From: Phymatolithon calcareum
Taxonomy: Eukaryota; Rhodophyta; Florideophyceae; Hapalidiales
Reading direction: 5' to 3'
NCBI GenBank assembly: GCA_977006965.1
Contig: OZ345375.1
Coordinates: 1,984,001 to 2,048,000 of the forward strand
Length of the DNA stretch: 64,000 bases
A program made the translations under genes and the position numbers. Below are positions 1 to 11,216 of this stretch, piece after piece (the first letter of the stretch is position 1; each line of letters begins with the position of its first letter). The notes below the pieces were generated by a model, which did not search any database, was not told the DNA's origin, and was given only the letters and a program-made list of their open reading frames with translations.

Positions 1-230
1 GACGCCATCGAAGCAAGTACGGACTACAAGTTTCTAGGGGTACATTTCGACCAGCGGCTGATCTTCAAGAAACACTGCCAAGACGTGTCGCGGAAAGTCA
101 ATGTCTAGACCGGATGCATTCTCGCGTTGGCGAGCGGACGAGGCCACAATGGAGGCTTTTCGAAAAAGCTACTGCGAGCCGATTGCCCTCTACAGTGGTA
201 CAGAAGCAACCAAAGGAAGGCAGAAGAGAA
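1..230 (+). pseudogene. LINE NL-A fragment, end of reverse transcriptase
   Basis: The translation resembles the region just after the catalytic domain of the RNase-H-type LINE found at 14756-17284 on the other strand. Shared features are the YKFLGVHFDQRL segment and, further on, the MEAFRKSYC-like stretch. The frame breaks near 107 (TAG) and shifts after that. The fragment is cut by the window edge on the left and gives way to NL-B sequence on the right. It is a dead retroelement piece; nothing suggests function. Confidence 0.7.
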
Positions 231-479
231 TATCAAGTTCTTCGAGGAGTCCGATATGAATATTTTCATGTCCCAGTACGGACATGCCGCAGAAGAGCAG
301 CGAGCAACTCTGCAACTCAGCGAGACTATGTCAGCCCCCCAGAATGGATCAGCGTACAATTGCTGGATGCAGAGCATATCAGCCCGAAATTCGGAAGCCC
401 AGTTTAGCACGAACCCTGAAGAAAACACGAATGAGTCGTCGACACAACACAGTACTCGCGAAAAGCTGCTGAGCAAGGG

Positions 480-1619
480 ACAATGGAAGGAAAGGTCCGC
501 GCAAGTTCGGAAGCCGTAGATACGGCACGGTTACCCAGCGAAGAGGAGAACAGCCAAACAACGGATGAGGAGACGCAATAATCCAGCCAAGTCGAAGAAA
601 ATCGCTTGGAAAATAGAGAAACATCCACACCAGCATCGCGCTTGGAAGCTGAAGGAAGAATCGATCAATGATTTTCGGAAATCGCACCGAATTGTGTACC
701 TTCAATGTGGGTGGATCATCCGAAACTCCAGCGATGGTCGAGAAGCTAATGGAACAGAACCATATCCAAGTTTTGGGGTTCACAGAGTCGTTCCAGAGAG
801 AAGATATTATAGTAAGGGTCAAGTATGATCAGATATGTGTAACGAGACCCCAGGAAGGCAGAGAGAGACCACGTGGAGGCGTATCACTCGTAACCAGACT
901 AGGAACACCATCAAGAGCCCTCTTCAAGGCAGCGACGAAGGCGTAACAAGCTGTTGGGGCAAATGTGGATGACGTTGCCATGGTTGTGGTGTACATTTCA
1001 ACACTAGCAAGACAAAAGGAGTACGAAAAATGCTTAACTTGCCTACACAAATACTTAAATTACGTGAGATTTAAACCCGACACATAGACTTTGGGACAAT
1101 AAGAGCAACTGGAAGGGGACTAAAATTGTATGTTGGGCAGCTAAGTACAATTGGAAAATAAGGAGAGCGAGTAGCCCAACATTAGTGACAAATCAAGGAA
1201 GGGGTAACATCGACATTTTTCTAACGAAGGCAGCGGAATCGGAGCTCGCATATGTTCAAAATGGATTTTAAGAAGGAAGCACCAAGCACCTACCGGTACG
1301 AATGCGATTCCTGAACAACAAAATCGTTGCGGGTCCGAGAGAAAAGCTCGTATCCAGAACAGCAAGGAATTGTCCACAACGAGCGGCGCAAGGCAGTTCG
1401 GAAATATCAACATGGGCCCTAGATATGATAGAAAGACTGCGCGCTTGTAGCAAAGAAGACGAACTCAATGCATGGTACGATGTACTTGTGCTATGATTGC
1501 AAAGCTCTGGACATTCAACAAGCCCAGGTCGGGACGGAACAAGACTTTCTGCAATAGAGAGTTCGATCAATGAGCCAAGAAATGAACACGGTTCGTAGAC
1601 AGGCAATGCTGCACGAGTG
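480..1619 (+). pseudogene. LINE NL-B 5' part: endonuclease region
   Basis: From about 668 the translation reads like the start of an APE-type LINE endonuclease: TFNVGG, then a segment ending HIQVLGFTES, the place where the first active-site residues lie in this family. Downstream frames (1302-1496) match the endonuclease-to-RT linker of the NL-B copy on the minus strand near 60700-60900, for example a MIERLRAC...ELNAWYDVL stretch against MIEQLHDC...ELKDYYNVF. The acidic, Ser/Glu-rich sequence at 480-660 may be the end of an ORF1 or a spacer. Several stops and frameshifts make it a pseudogene. It continues at 1868 after an insertion. Confidence 0.65.
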
Positions 1620-1867
1620 AAACGAGGGACTCTTACGCTCTCAGGGATTATATAGCGACCAATTGCGATTAATAGTCAAGGGTCAGTTAGTTCTCCCGCT
1701 CGTTTTACAGGGTGTGCATTTCTCGCCCTGCTCTATTTAAGCGGCGATCTTGATCGCATATTAGACTGGAACATCTAATCATCGCATGGAGCGAGATCAC
1801 TCCATTTCAGGATAAACACAACCTTACCTTTTCACTCCCAGTGATTACATGCTATACAAAATGGTTA
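1620..1867 (+). repeat. LTR-like repeat with TATA box, inserted in NL-B
   Basis: This block interrupts NL-B between the linker and the RT: sequence on both sides aligns to a continuous stretch of the minus-strand NL-B copy. It shares a promoter-like core (CTATTTAAGCGGCGAT followed by a purine-rich stretch) and the tail ACTCCCAGTGATTACA with the repeat at 61690-62010, which lies in the opposite orientation. The TATA-like signal, a TG-like start and an ACA end suggest a solo LTR. I could not fix a clean target duplication, so the boundaries are approximate. Confidence 0.55.
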
Positions 1868-3860
1868 AAAAGACTGGTCTCCAAGCTGACATGGTAGAGC
1901 ACAAAAATGTCAAGTGTTGATCAAGAAAATGGTACGGAAATCGAAGGAGGATCAATTTGAGTTATTTCTAGAAGGAATCGAGAATATGGGCCCTAGCGAG
2001 GCCGGAAACGTCACGACTACGGTCATGAAAACCGAGGAGCGAAGAACTGGGAAGCACCGGGCTTTAGGAGCCCCAGTGCACCCGAGCAAGTTTTCCGCGT
2101 ACGTCTCGAGCGTTTGCAAAGCCGAGAAAGACTAGAACGCGAATCTTGAGAGGTTCACAGTTAATAGGCCAATTAGAAGGCATCTTCGAAGATCATTCAA
2201 TAGGGCGGCAAAAGGGAAAGCAGTTGGCCCAGCCCGGATAGCCGTTGCGATGCTGCACGCAAACAACGAGGTCTTTTTCAACATGAACTGGCTTTATGGG
2301 AGGTATGTGGGCGACTGATGTTCCTTCCACGACAATGGCGACAAGCAGCACTTATTCACCTCTACAGAAAGGTCCAACGCATATTGCGGCAAACTACAGG
2401 CCTATATCTCCACGGAGTCACATCAGAAAGATTATAGACTCCGCCCTGGACTGATACATAACGGTTCAATACCGCTTCAATAGGGCAAAACTCGGTTTTC
2501 GGAGAGATAAGAGCACATATCTGGCGATACTTCGCGCAAAAAGTACTATGAAAAATGGCCACCCGTATGTTGCTGTACTCAGCTTACCTGCAGCTTACGA
2601 CAGCGCCCCAAGGGATATCATCCTTGAACAACTGATGAACAAGGTACCGGCATACATCACAAGGATGGTATCTTACCGGATGAAACCGTCATGGATCGGG
2701 AAACAAAAACGTGGTACATTATCGAACTAGGTGTTACCCAAGGGTCCCCACTAAGTCCATGCCTATTCAATATTTTCATGGATAAGTTCGCCGAAGCCGC
2801 CGCCCAAGTAACAAGAACCGTGTCTGAACATCCAGGGCAGTTTTTTGCTGATGATGTTCATCTCCAAGCAAAGAATGCCAAAGGGTTGCAAAAACTATTG
2901 GACATAGCCACAAACTGGGCAGGCGATAACTCCATGAATTTGAACGCAAATCCAGGATAGAGTGAGGTCCTTAAGTACAAAGGCCTCCCAAAGAAGAAAA
3001 TTTCCTTGCATTACAAGAGCTGCATCAGGACTGGAAAACATCCTACCTGGGGATCAGTGTGAACAACAACGGAGTCACGGACGATACAGCAATTTCAAGA
3101 GTTCGGAATGCGATGGGATGTATACGTAAACTCCGCCAAATAGGCGTGAACGTCAGTGTATTCCAGACATCCACTTGCATCAGGATTTTCATGTCATTGA
3201 TTCTCCCCAAATGGGAATATACCATTCACCTGACCCCGATCACCAAACGTCTGTTATCAGCAATCGAAGCAGCAGAAGACGGAAGAAGTACCTTGAGCTC
3301 CCAGACGAATACCAAGGAAGAAAAGAAAATCTGGAAGATGTATCAAAGGATATTGGGCGTCTTACAGAAGAGAAGAACCTTAACGAAGCTCTAAAACAAG
3401 CAGAAGAAGGTATGGTATCAAAAACGAGACGCATCCAGGAAGCACCAAAATATGGACGTTGGAAGAAGAGGGACGGACAGTTAAAATCCCGGTCGACAAG
3501 CCGAATGAACGACCAGGAGTGTTACATATAAGGGAAAGAACTGCGTGGTTGAGATGCCTGAGATTTCTTTTCCACAGAGCTCCTTTGTGGAGAAAATCAG
3601 TTTTAGCGAAGTACTTTAGGCCCGGTGCTATGGTTGAGCTCGTTGTTCTCCAACGCGCACTTCGGTGCATGAAGATGGAGCAAGAAGCAGAATATGAATG
3701 CGAAAGACTCACTGGAACCCTCACAGGGAGAGAAATTCGGGTTAAGGAGATATTAGGAGGCTAGTAGAGAGATGAATGTGAAAGACAGCGAGAGCTGCCC
3801 TGTTAATCAAATTAAGGTATTGAGAGCTCTTAAAATAAATCAACATATAACCCCTACAAT
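1868..3860 (+). pseudogene. LINE NL-B reverse transcriptase and C-terminal domain
   Basis: RT blocks appear in order over several frames: FLEGIENMGPSEA (1950-1995), an ALGAPVHPSKFSAY motif (2060-2105), AAYDSAPRDI (about 2590-2620), VTQGSPLSPCLFNIFMDKF (2730-2790) and the catalytic FADD at 2844-2855. After the thumb comes a charged region and then a domain containing KIPVDKPNE and ending TGREIRVKEILGG at about 3764, which is also found in the copy at 32581-33390. The 3' tail GCTCTTAAAATAAATCAACA near 3828-3847 recurs at 33360-33380 and 57888-57905. No RNase H domain is seen. At least six stops or frameshifts make it non-coding. Confidence 0.85.
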
Positions 3861-3864
3861 GCAT

Positions 3865-4745
3865 CATCATATGCGATCTATGGGTTCTAGACACATATTC
3901 GGCTCGTGGAAGTCGCGCCAAACAAGGCTGCGAATGTTTCCCGTGGTTTCTTGAAACCAGAGAGGATTCCTTGTCTAGGAAATCTGACCCGCATGCAGAA
4001 CCTGCGGAAACTTGGCGAGAACGACGCAGGTATAGTCATGGAGAAGGCTCTTGGTATTGGTTCAGAAGCACACGTGGTGAAAGCATCTAGCGACTGCACA
4101 AAATCCTCGTAACGGCTACCAGGTCCATGACGCGAGTCATGAGTCCATCTTCTTGTCTCAAAAGGAATTCTTGCGTGGCCACAGAGCACTATCCTGAACG
4201 AAGGCTTGTCCGGGAAGCTTTAAATTCTCTAAAAGCCAAACTAAGCAAAGGCGAATGAGGCGGAAAAACGATTGACAGCCGAACGCTTCATCGAGGTAAT
4301 GAGTAATGAGCACCCCGCGGATATCGAAGTTTGGACAGATGGTAGCCTTGCCAAACTATCGGACGCATGGCTCGAGAAGAGTCTCGGTACGATGGGAAGA
4401 CGGATGGTACACTGCTACCGTCAGCACATTAAATGCAGATCAACATTGAAGGCATTCGGCGGTCCAAAAGTCTTCGTCCCGGCATGGGAAACCACCGGAC
4501 ATCCTACTAATGTACGAAGATGGAGACACACACGCCTACCAACAGCAATGTAAAGATCAATATCTGCGACGAAGGCGGTGATATGCTCGATATGTACCGA
4601 AGCATACCGGATCATATAAGCGGCGCGGGCATCTTGGTCTTATGCAGAGAAAAAGCCTTGCAGAGGCAAAGATTAGCGGGGAGCCCTGAGGGACTCCGCG
4701 GTCGATCAGAAGCCATGTATTCTCCTAGTAGCCCGCAGTAGAAAC
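3865..4745 (+). pseudogene. LINE NL-A fragment: post-RT region and start of RNase H
   Basis: Joined directly to the NL-B tail. Frames at 3906-4112 align with the NL-A post-RT segment (NKAANVSRGFLKP against NEAARAASGYLKA at 16330-16390, minus). At 4335-4355 the sequence encodes VWTDGS, the typical first active-site block of a LINE RNase H. The frame at 4520-4741 (DMLDMYRSIP, GAGILVL) matches 15600-15719 of the minus copy. Frameshifts separate the blocks. It is truncated before the rest of RNase H by the next, opposite-strand LINE. Confidence 0.75.
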
Positions 4746-6190
4746 CCATGACGGTTTCAGTAGGTATTTGATCATCTCGTAGATATCCGGGGGCAGACAT
4801 TTGTGAACTCGGCGCATCACGATGTTTCGCGGGACTCAGTCGTAAGCATACGGTAGGTCCAGTACTGCGACTAGGCGGTGACCTCTGTTCATTGAGCTAG
4901 TTAACCTCAGAATCGCAAGTTAAGTCCCCTCGTTCTTCTGGAATCCCAATTTGAATCGGTGGAATTTGAATCATTGACATATAGCTGCGTCCATCGCCGC
5001 GTCAATGATTTTACTGACTTTAATTACTAGCGAAATTTTGTAGCATCTGTAGAAACGTCGGTAACTGTGCACTCGTCCCTTAGAAGTCATCGGAGTACTT
5101 CGTCAGAGTCTCCGCTTCGCAACGAAATGCGGAGCGGCGTAATTCACTCCACACGCGCGCGATGGTCTGGATGTCGATAACGCCAGGTTGTAAATCCGGC
5201 CATGCGTGTCTTAAATCCGCCCGTACCTTGTCTGGTGCCCCGCGAGGCGTGACACTCACGACACACGACGAGCCGAAATGTCCTCGAGCGGTATTCCGGG
5301 GTTCTCGAAGTAGTGCCTCCATGATGACTTCGAGGATGGCTTTGACTACTGCGAACCGGTGCGGGGTGGGCTACCACGCCGTATCGGCTCCGTAGAAGTT
5401 TTCTTCGGCGCACGTGAACAAACATGGGTGCACTGGAGTCCTTAACGCGAAATTGATGGCTCGCGTATTGATCCTAGGTTTTAGTATTCTGCTGAGTATG
5501 GTCATGACATGGCGCTGGGATTGGACGTCTATATCTTCTGCAAACTTGTAGTATAGAGATTTATGCGCTTTCCGGACTGCAGGCCGCATTTAGTTCCAGA
5601 ATTTGAGGTAGGTTGACATGTCATCTGGATTCTTGGTTCGCATCGCCTTTCGGTATAGTCTTGGTCTATTATTTGTTATTGGACAGCGCTCGAGTCTAGG
5701 ACGTCTTCTATCATGGTGGCTGCCTCCGCATATTTTTCCAAGGCTTTTTTAACAGGCGACGGAACTCTTCGTACCACTTTTCATGTTCCTCTTGCTTTTT
5801 GAGAGATTTCAGCTTGTCCATCATCTCGTGTAGCCAGCCTTCCATTGCGTCGGAAGCAGTCTTGGCACGCTCTGCGCTCTATCTCGATACGAAGGAATGT
5901 AGAATCTGAGGTTCACATAGGAGAAATTCGTTCTCCGATGAGCAAATACCGATCGCCGATGCTCTGGCGAGGCACCGAGCTCGGTCCGAAACGTACTACC
6001 AACTCCCGGTGACATCTCTCCTTTTTCCCGCTTTACTTTCCCAATATCAGTGTACTCGTACCCCAGACCGATCTCTTCGTGGAGTGTCAGGAGTTTCAGT
6101 TCCTCACCTGAGCTGACATATTTACATAATAAACCACATCTACAACCACAAGACTTTTCATCTCGATGGCCGTAATAAATCAAATTGTGG
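4746..6190 (-). pseudogene. LINE fragment: endonuclease-RT linker and RT start
   Basis: Read from 6190 down to 4746, the frames give a linker rich in basic residues (FYIPSYRDRAQ, then a Lys/Glu-rich helix near 5830-5750), then KAHKSLYYKFAEDI (5580-5535), then RT-like blocks such as GIPEERG (near 4935) and CLPPDIYEMIKYLL (about 4800-4760). The order fits a LINE running leftwards and truncated before the catalytic motif. It meets an oppositely oriented NL-A piece at about 4745, so two insertions or a rearrangement met here. I cannot assign it firmly to NL-A or NL-B. Confidence 0.55.
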
Positions 6191-7339
6191 ACTGATATTC
6201 CACCTGGGCTCCGCCCTATCCTTTCTTAGGCCACGTAGGGTTCCTATGAAGACAAATTATACTCAACAACATCACTCCCTTCTTCATGCGCAATTCCCGC
6301 CCAAATTCAAATTGTGCATGAGCCAAACCTCCCTGATCGCACGAAAACTCCGTCTCAACATTCCTCTTCTTTCGCGCATTTGTACGACCGCAACTCATTG
6401 GTCCTTTGCATACATGTGGAGGAACTATTGCCCCGCTTCGGCCACGTACTAAGCCCACCAAGTTGTGTTTTCCCGTCTTTAGGGTAGGCCTGTGTTTCGG
6501 GTATACTTTCCTAAGCAGTGTTCGTAGGCGAAGCAAGGTTTTCCGTCTCGGATTAGGGGCGGAGCAATTGGAGCCGAAATGGTGAGAGTAGTTTATCGGG
6601 GAGTGTCGATAATACCTCGCAGATACGATTCATCGTTTACAGCGGTATCAATCCCACTATCGGGGATGGGATAGAGCTCATTCGATGAGGGTTCGACTGC
6701 TCCAAAATGAGTCCTACAGCTGGCACGGTCATCCACACGACGTTTCGCGTAGAGCCACAAAAGATCATTTCGACGGTCCTTCGAACGGGAGCCTTCCATA
6801 GTTGTCAATTGTTGATCGAGGCGGCCCTGGACAGCAGATGCAGATATCAGCCTTGATGTTGGCCACTTGTCACCATTTTCTGCACCTCTGGTAGTCGTGC
6901 GGCGGAAGAGGCGGCCTTTGTTGTCGATTTTCCCATTCCATATTTCTGGTTTAAGGTCGGGAGACCACTGTAGTATTGCGGCGGGTACAGACCGGATTGT
7001 AAACGGTTGTGTTGCGAACTGTAGAATTGGCTTAGGTTGTGAAGTAGACCGAGGGGGTCGGTTAAGGATCCGTTGTCAAATGAAGTACGACAACCAGGCA
7101 AAGGATGCTTGCCCCATTACTGTAGACGGCTATCTTCCCGAGAATATGAAGCCCTGGGCGACATCGGCGAGAGACGCAAAGGGTCTAATAATCTACGCCT
7201 AGAAGTAATTGCAATGGTACAGGGAGACCAGTTTGGATACCTGTTGTATGCCCTGTGCGGAAATAGCTACCCTACAACATCTGGACTAGCTAAATATGCC
7301 AAACAGAGAGCTGGAAAACCGATAAAACACACTGCAGTG
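6191..7339. other. Unassigned sequence, possibly more LINE 5' region
   Basis: Short minus-strand frames (6216-6536, 6593-6808, 6847-7101) continue upstream of the LINE fragment above and could be its endonuclease, but I recognise no endonuclease motif and the frames are broken. No promoter, RNA gene or repeat boundary was seen. Confidence 0.3.
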
Positions 7340-7535
7340 CGGTAACTTTAGCCTGAACTTAACGGCCGGTGTATATAAACGCACTCAGTGGGCGTCCAAG
7401 TTACAGAAAAGACGCAAGTAATCAGGCCCGGGTTACATACAACCCGAGTATGATAGGTGAGGAACGATATCACAGAGTGGGCATAGATGCTGTCTCGAGA
7501 ATCGGGACCAAATATGAGGGAGAATGGCTACATTC
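7340..7535 (+). repeat. Dispersed repeat R1, first copy
   Basis: This block, with the motif CGGGACCAAATATGAGGGAG near its end, recurs at 11495-11760 and 39560-39960. The best shared part continues in those copies into the sequence downstream of the SIMPL gene and its pseudogene. The first part (GGTAACTTTAGCCTGAACTT) is shared only with the 39560 copy. There is no coding potential. Confidence 0.6.
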
Positions 7536-8164
7536 ATTCATTCATTTTTTCTTATCCCAGAATCGAGGGAAACAACAGATGTCTTTCCTGTATGAATCGT
7601 AATTTGGACCGCTGCTGGGTTGCATATACGCTGCGGATATGTACACCAACGTAAGTAACATAGCATCATCTTTTTTGTGGATATCAATTGGTGCCTCTAC
7701 GAGAAACTAAAGCTATGTGTCACTGGTTCCGGGGAAACAAATGCCATGTTTCCCGCATTCCGGGGAAACAAATTAGCTTTTCTGTTTGGTTAAGTTCTTT
7801 TGGGCGTTTCATGGGGAGAAAAAATGTATGTAAGGTTTGTTTCTGTTCCCCCACTTTCGAAAACCAGTAACAGGAATACAGGACCGATTTCAATTCGACC
7901 TTCGCCCATCTTTCGTTTCGGTTTCCCACGTTTCTGGGGAGAGCAGTATGTGGACCCTTTTTTAGCGAAACAAATGATGTGCGTGGTACTCGGTGCCGGC
8001 CCTCGGGGACATAATTGCCTCCCAGGCTTCGTATTCTTGCCAAATTGTGACCCCTCGGGCATTGCACCTCTCCGCACTTACAGTACATTATTTGCTTCTC
8101 TCAAAAGTGGTCCACATCCCGTACCTATTCCCCTTGTGGGGCTATCAACACTTTGAGGACCTAA
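7536..8164. other. Unassigned spacer with a 16-bp direct repeat
   Basis: No recognisable gene. TTCCGGGGAAACAAAT occurs twice, at 7727-7742 and 7758-7773, with a GTTTCCC inverse between them. Several long overlapping frames on both strands are low-complexity shadows without family resemblance. Confidence 0.4.
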
Positions 8165-8372
8165 GCTTCTTTCATTCTAAGCTATTTGCAGCAGATTTGA
8201 CTGCTGCTTGCATGTCGAGGCCGGGATGTTGCCAAAGATTGACTCTGGGGTTTCTCTCATGCAGTGAAATAGCACTTGACGAACCAAGTGACTTTCATCC
8301 ATCCTAAGGACGTGCCCGAGCCAACTCCATAGTATGTCTCTAGCGCACAATACCACATCGATAGTAGGGTTC
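8165..8372 (-). pseudogene. LINE NL-E 3' part: C-terminal RT tail
   Basis: The minus-strand translation includes ILWSWLGHVLRMDESHL, the hallmark segment that follows the RT thumb in RTE/CR1-like LINEs (family knowledge: WLGHVLRM, then a basic stretch). The upstream half of the same element lies at 11217-11420; the two are separated by piggyBac-like copy A. Taking the insert out with one CTAG joins the halves in an open frame reading IADESRNPTIDVV across the junction. It is a 5'-truncated, inactive retroelement. Confidence 0.8.
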
Positions 8373-8640
8373 CTAGTGTCTATGTGCTGAACCCCCTCAA
8401 TCGAGGAGCGATTTAAAAGCTTAGAAAAACTTGTAAAAAGAATGCGGAACAGTCTCTTCGCGCCATATTCAGAAATGCGGGGATGTGTTCTGTGAAAGTA
8501 GTATGGCAAGTAATAGTATATAATCGCTTCGTTCATCGCTAGGAACAAAAATGCGATTTCCAAACAGAATAAAAGTATCTGGGATGCCCTAGGAAAAAGA
8601 CCCACGCCGACTTGTCTGTGCACCGGTACACACCAAAGCA

Positions 8641-10260
8641 ACTTTGGCTACCAGTCTGGCCGAGTGTTTCAGACTATATGGAGCATTTTCCAAGTCAAAA
8701 AAGGTGAGCGGGACGGTACAAGAAGTATTCGTGGAGAAACTCAATGGTCCGACAAGCACTTCACTACGTGTAAATGTGGTTCTATTTACGAAACCGGTGG
8801 AGAAGATTAAGATCAAGACAGTCAAGATTGCCAATGTAGGAGAAAGAAAGGCTGACGAAGGTGGATCAATCAGTCGCCTAATTCTATCAAGTCCCAGTCT
8901 GCAAAAACTCACTACCGCCGATACCGGCTTACAGTGCTCGTGGTCGCCAATCATCATCGCCAAACGCCAACTTTTCGGCTCCCGAGGAAACCCAAAACTC
9001 TCCAGAAGACTAGAAAAACATTCGAAGAACACATACAAGCTCTGCCCGACCACTTTCGGGCTCTCTGGCCAATGCTCTGCAAGGTTCCTGGGACCAAGCA
9101 TGACAAGAGGAACTTGATGCCGTTAATCCAGACCGTGAGCCGAATACTGTTGCTCATGGCGTGGCATGGTTCGAGCACCAAGTTCTATGTCCCATTGCGG
9201 GTAGGCCTTCCCGTCAGTTCTGGAGAGTTCGCACATTGAACGGAGATTTTATATCCGAGGACGGCGGTATCAGGTTCCACACGCCGTACGATTGCTTCAT
9301 GAAGATGTTTCCACAAGTCCACCTGCGAAAAATGGCTTCTTGGACGTCCGCTAAGCTGAAAAGAATCGGAAGAGAGAAGACGAATGTGACAGAGTTGCTT
9401 AAGTTTTCGGAATACTCGTGCTCGTGACGAGATTTGAGTTCGGCGCTAAGAAAGAATTGTGGAAGACTACCAGACCGAACAAGTACATCCCTGCGACTTC
9501 TTTTTCAAACACTGGGATGACAAGATACAGGTTTTCCGAGTATCTCCGGTGTGTTACATTAAGCATGAAACCAAGTGAAAAAGTCTCCATGTCGTCCGCA
9601 CAATACCGCTGGGCGCCTGTTCAGGACTTCGTTGATGCTATTAATGACCACAGAAAGCGCACTGTGTATTCATCAGAACTGATTTGCGTTGATGAATCTA
9701 TTTCTCGTTAGTACGGAAACGGGGGTCAATGGATTGAGATTGGACTATCCCAATACATCGCCATGGACCGTACACCGGAGAATGGTTGTGAAATACAGAT
9801 TTCAGAATGTGGACGATGTGGTATAATGATTCATCTTGAGCTTTTGACCACTGCTGAGGACTAGAAGCGAAGAGATTACGAAGGTGAAACTGCGCATGGC
9901 AGTAACGATACTACGAAGTGCTGGGCCAGTTGCTCATCGATAACACATTTGACTTGCGCAATACATACAGGCGTTCAGTCACTCCAAAGCGTACATTTCC
10001 GTCTGGGAGCGGGGTTGGGACGAACTTAACGTCAACGAAAAAGAAAAGGAAGACTGCAGATGGACTGATTACTACTTTTGCGGTGCAAAACAACTGCAAA
10101 GTTTGCAAAGTGCAGAAAACGACACTCGTGTGTTCATCATGTAACCGGCTTGATGGCGCCACAGTCTTTAGTTGTGGCACTTCAACAGGTAGAAATTGTT
10201 TTGCTAAGAATGTGGAGGACATCCATGAGCTTGACGCTTTTGACTTGCCTGATAGTGAGT
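8641..10260 (+). pseudogene. PiggyBac-like transposase remnant (copy A)
   Basis: Coding blocks in several frames, in order: an N-terminal segment SLAECFRLYGAFSKSKK (8650-8700); an FRALWPML block near 9050; a VRTLNGDFISEDGG block (9225-9270); then at 9418-9711 the conserved core with MTRYRFSEYLRCVTLS, YRWAPVQDFVDAINDHRK and LICVDESISRWYGNGGQW (running on to about 9735), followed by DRTPENGCEIQ (about 9770-9800). The CVDES Asp is a catalytic-core position of the DDE_Tnp_1_7 (piggyBac) family. The C-terminus at 9960-10260 has a Cys-rich domain, CKVCKVQKTTLVCSSC then TGRNCF, as in piggyBac transposases. Stops and frameshifts near 9115, 9430, 9712 and 9860 kill it. It is the most complete core of the three copies. 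Confidence 0.8.
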
Positions 10261-10261
10261 A

Positions 10262-10580
10262 GACATGAACACCCCGATCCGGCCCCTCCCCGAAAAAGCC
10301 CTCTTAGGGTCTCATCATCCTCGAGAGGCCCTCTCCTGTTTTCGCGAGGAGCCCTCGCGAGGGCTTATGATACAGTGTACACGTGGTACAGATACACACG
10401 TGCGGTGCTCGAAAAGATGAATTTCAGATAAAAATTTGAAGAAATCACAGTCCGAGATATCATGGGCAATATGGAGAAGGCCTTCTTTTTGTCCATTTCT
10501 TTGTAGGCCCTCTCCGAAGTACCAGTGCCGCAAGAGGGCATGCCCTACCGCTCTCGAGGTCCGTTCGGGATGTTCATGTC
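10262..10580. mobile_element. MITE 1, 319 bp, TA target duplication
   Basis: Inverted ends GACATGAACACCCCGA (left) and, read from the right end inwards, GACATGAACATCCCGA. TA lies immediately outside both ends (10260-10261 and 10581-10582). It splits the copy A tail: TGAGTA before it and ATAGAAAG after it rejoin to match copy B after 48845. There is no coding sequence. The TA duplication and ends fit a Tc1/mariner-type nonautonomous element. Confidence 0.85.
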
Positions 10581-10650
10581 TAATAGAAAGTTTCGATCTC
10601 AAAAATTAAATAATTCTTGTTCCCTCAATAAATTAAATTTCCGGTATATA

Positions 10651-11206
10651 CAGTCAGGTCTCGATAAATGGATGGGCAATTTGGAATGGTCCAATATTCT
10701 CAAAATCGAGGTTATTCTCAAGTCGAATTTTGAATCATAAGTTTTGGATCACACGTGTGCCGAACAGTAGCTTTACACCTCTGTGTCAACTTTTACTGTA
10801 CTGTACTGTATGCCAATGGCAGGAGAAGAAGAAGAAGAAAGGTAGATTTTTATTTAAAAGTTACCAACGCATCTGCTGACGCTCGGGGCAACTTTCCTAA
10901 GGCCAAGGGGTTTTGGCTAGATTCTGTCCTGAAGGGGTTTTCTTTTCTGCCAATGTCAGGAGGAACATGAAAAGTACTTACAGTTTTCTACGAGTGAGGA
11001 TATGCTCCGTGTACGCTAAACAAAATTATTACAAAATTTAAGGTATGCCCCGTGACCTCGAACATGAAAAAACCCCCATATCAAATATTCTAGAATCCTT
11101 TAATTTTCGTAAAAGTTTTGGCCGATACGGTATTCGTGGAGCACCCGAATATGCTGATAACCGAGGTTATTCTAAAAAAGAGGTTCCATTTATCGAGGTC
11201 TGACTG
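10651..11206. mobile_element. MITE 2, 556 bp, pogo/Tigger-like, TA target duplication
   Basis: The left end CAGTCAGGTCTCGATAAATG and the inverse of the right end CAGTCAGACCTCGATAAATG agree at all but two adjacent bases. TA flanks both sides (10649-10650, 11207-11208). CAGTC..CTCGAT ends are typical of pogo/Tigger/jerky-like mariner relatives (family knowledge). Inside, at about 10830-10912, is a minus-oriented LINE 3' tail with a GAA/TTC repeat that recurs at 42765-42845. Removing it restores the right end of piggyBac copy A. Confidence 0.85.
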
Positions 11207-11216
11207 TAGACACTAG

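Larger units (their letters stand above)
8373..11216 (+). mobile_element. PiggyBac-like DNA transposon copy A, flanked by CTAG
   Basis: The left end CTAG then TGTCTATGTG at 8373 and the right end TAGACA then CTAG at 11216 match the ends of copies B and C. The insertion point is inside LINE NL-E. Deleting the element and one CTAG restores the LINE frame, which fixes the boundaries and shows one CTAG belonged to the target. Two MITEs lie inside at 10262-10580 and 10651-11206, so the original element was about 1.96 kb. The transposase is decayed. The CTAG target differs from the TTAA known for classical piggyBac. Confidence 0.85.

Noticed and set aside
127-822. Several overlapping 90-147 codon frames near the start
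   Set aside because: They overlap LINE coding remnants in other frames and show no motif.
7720-8156. Long overlapping frames on both strands (118-122 codons)
   Set aside because: Mutually shadowing frames in a low-stop-density stretch without any domain signature.
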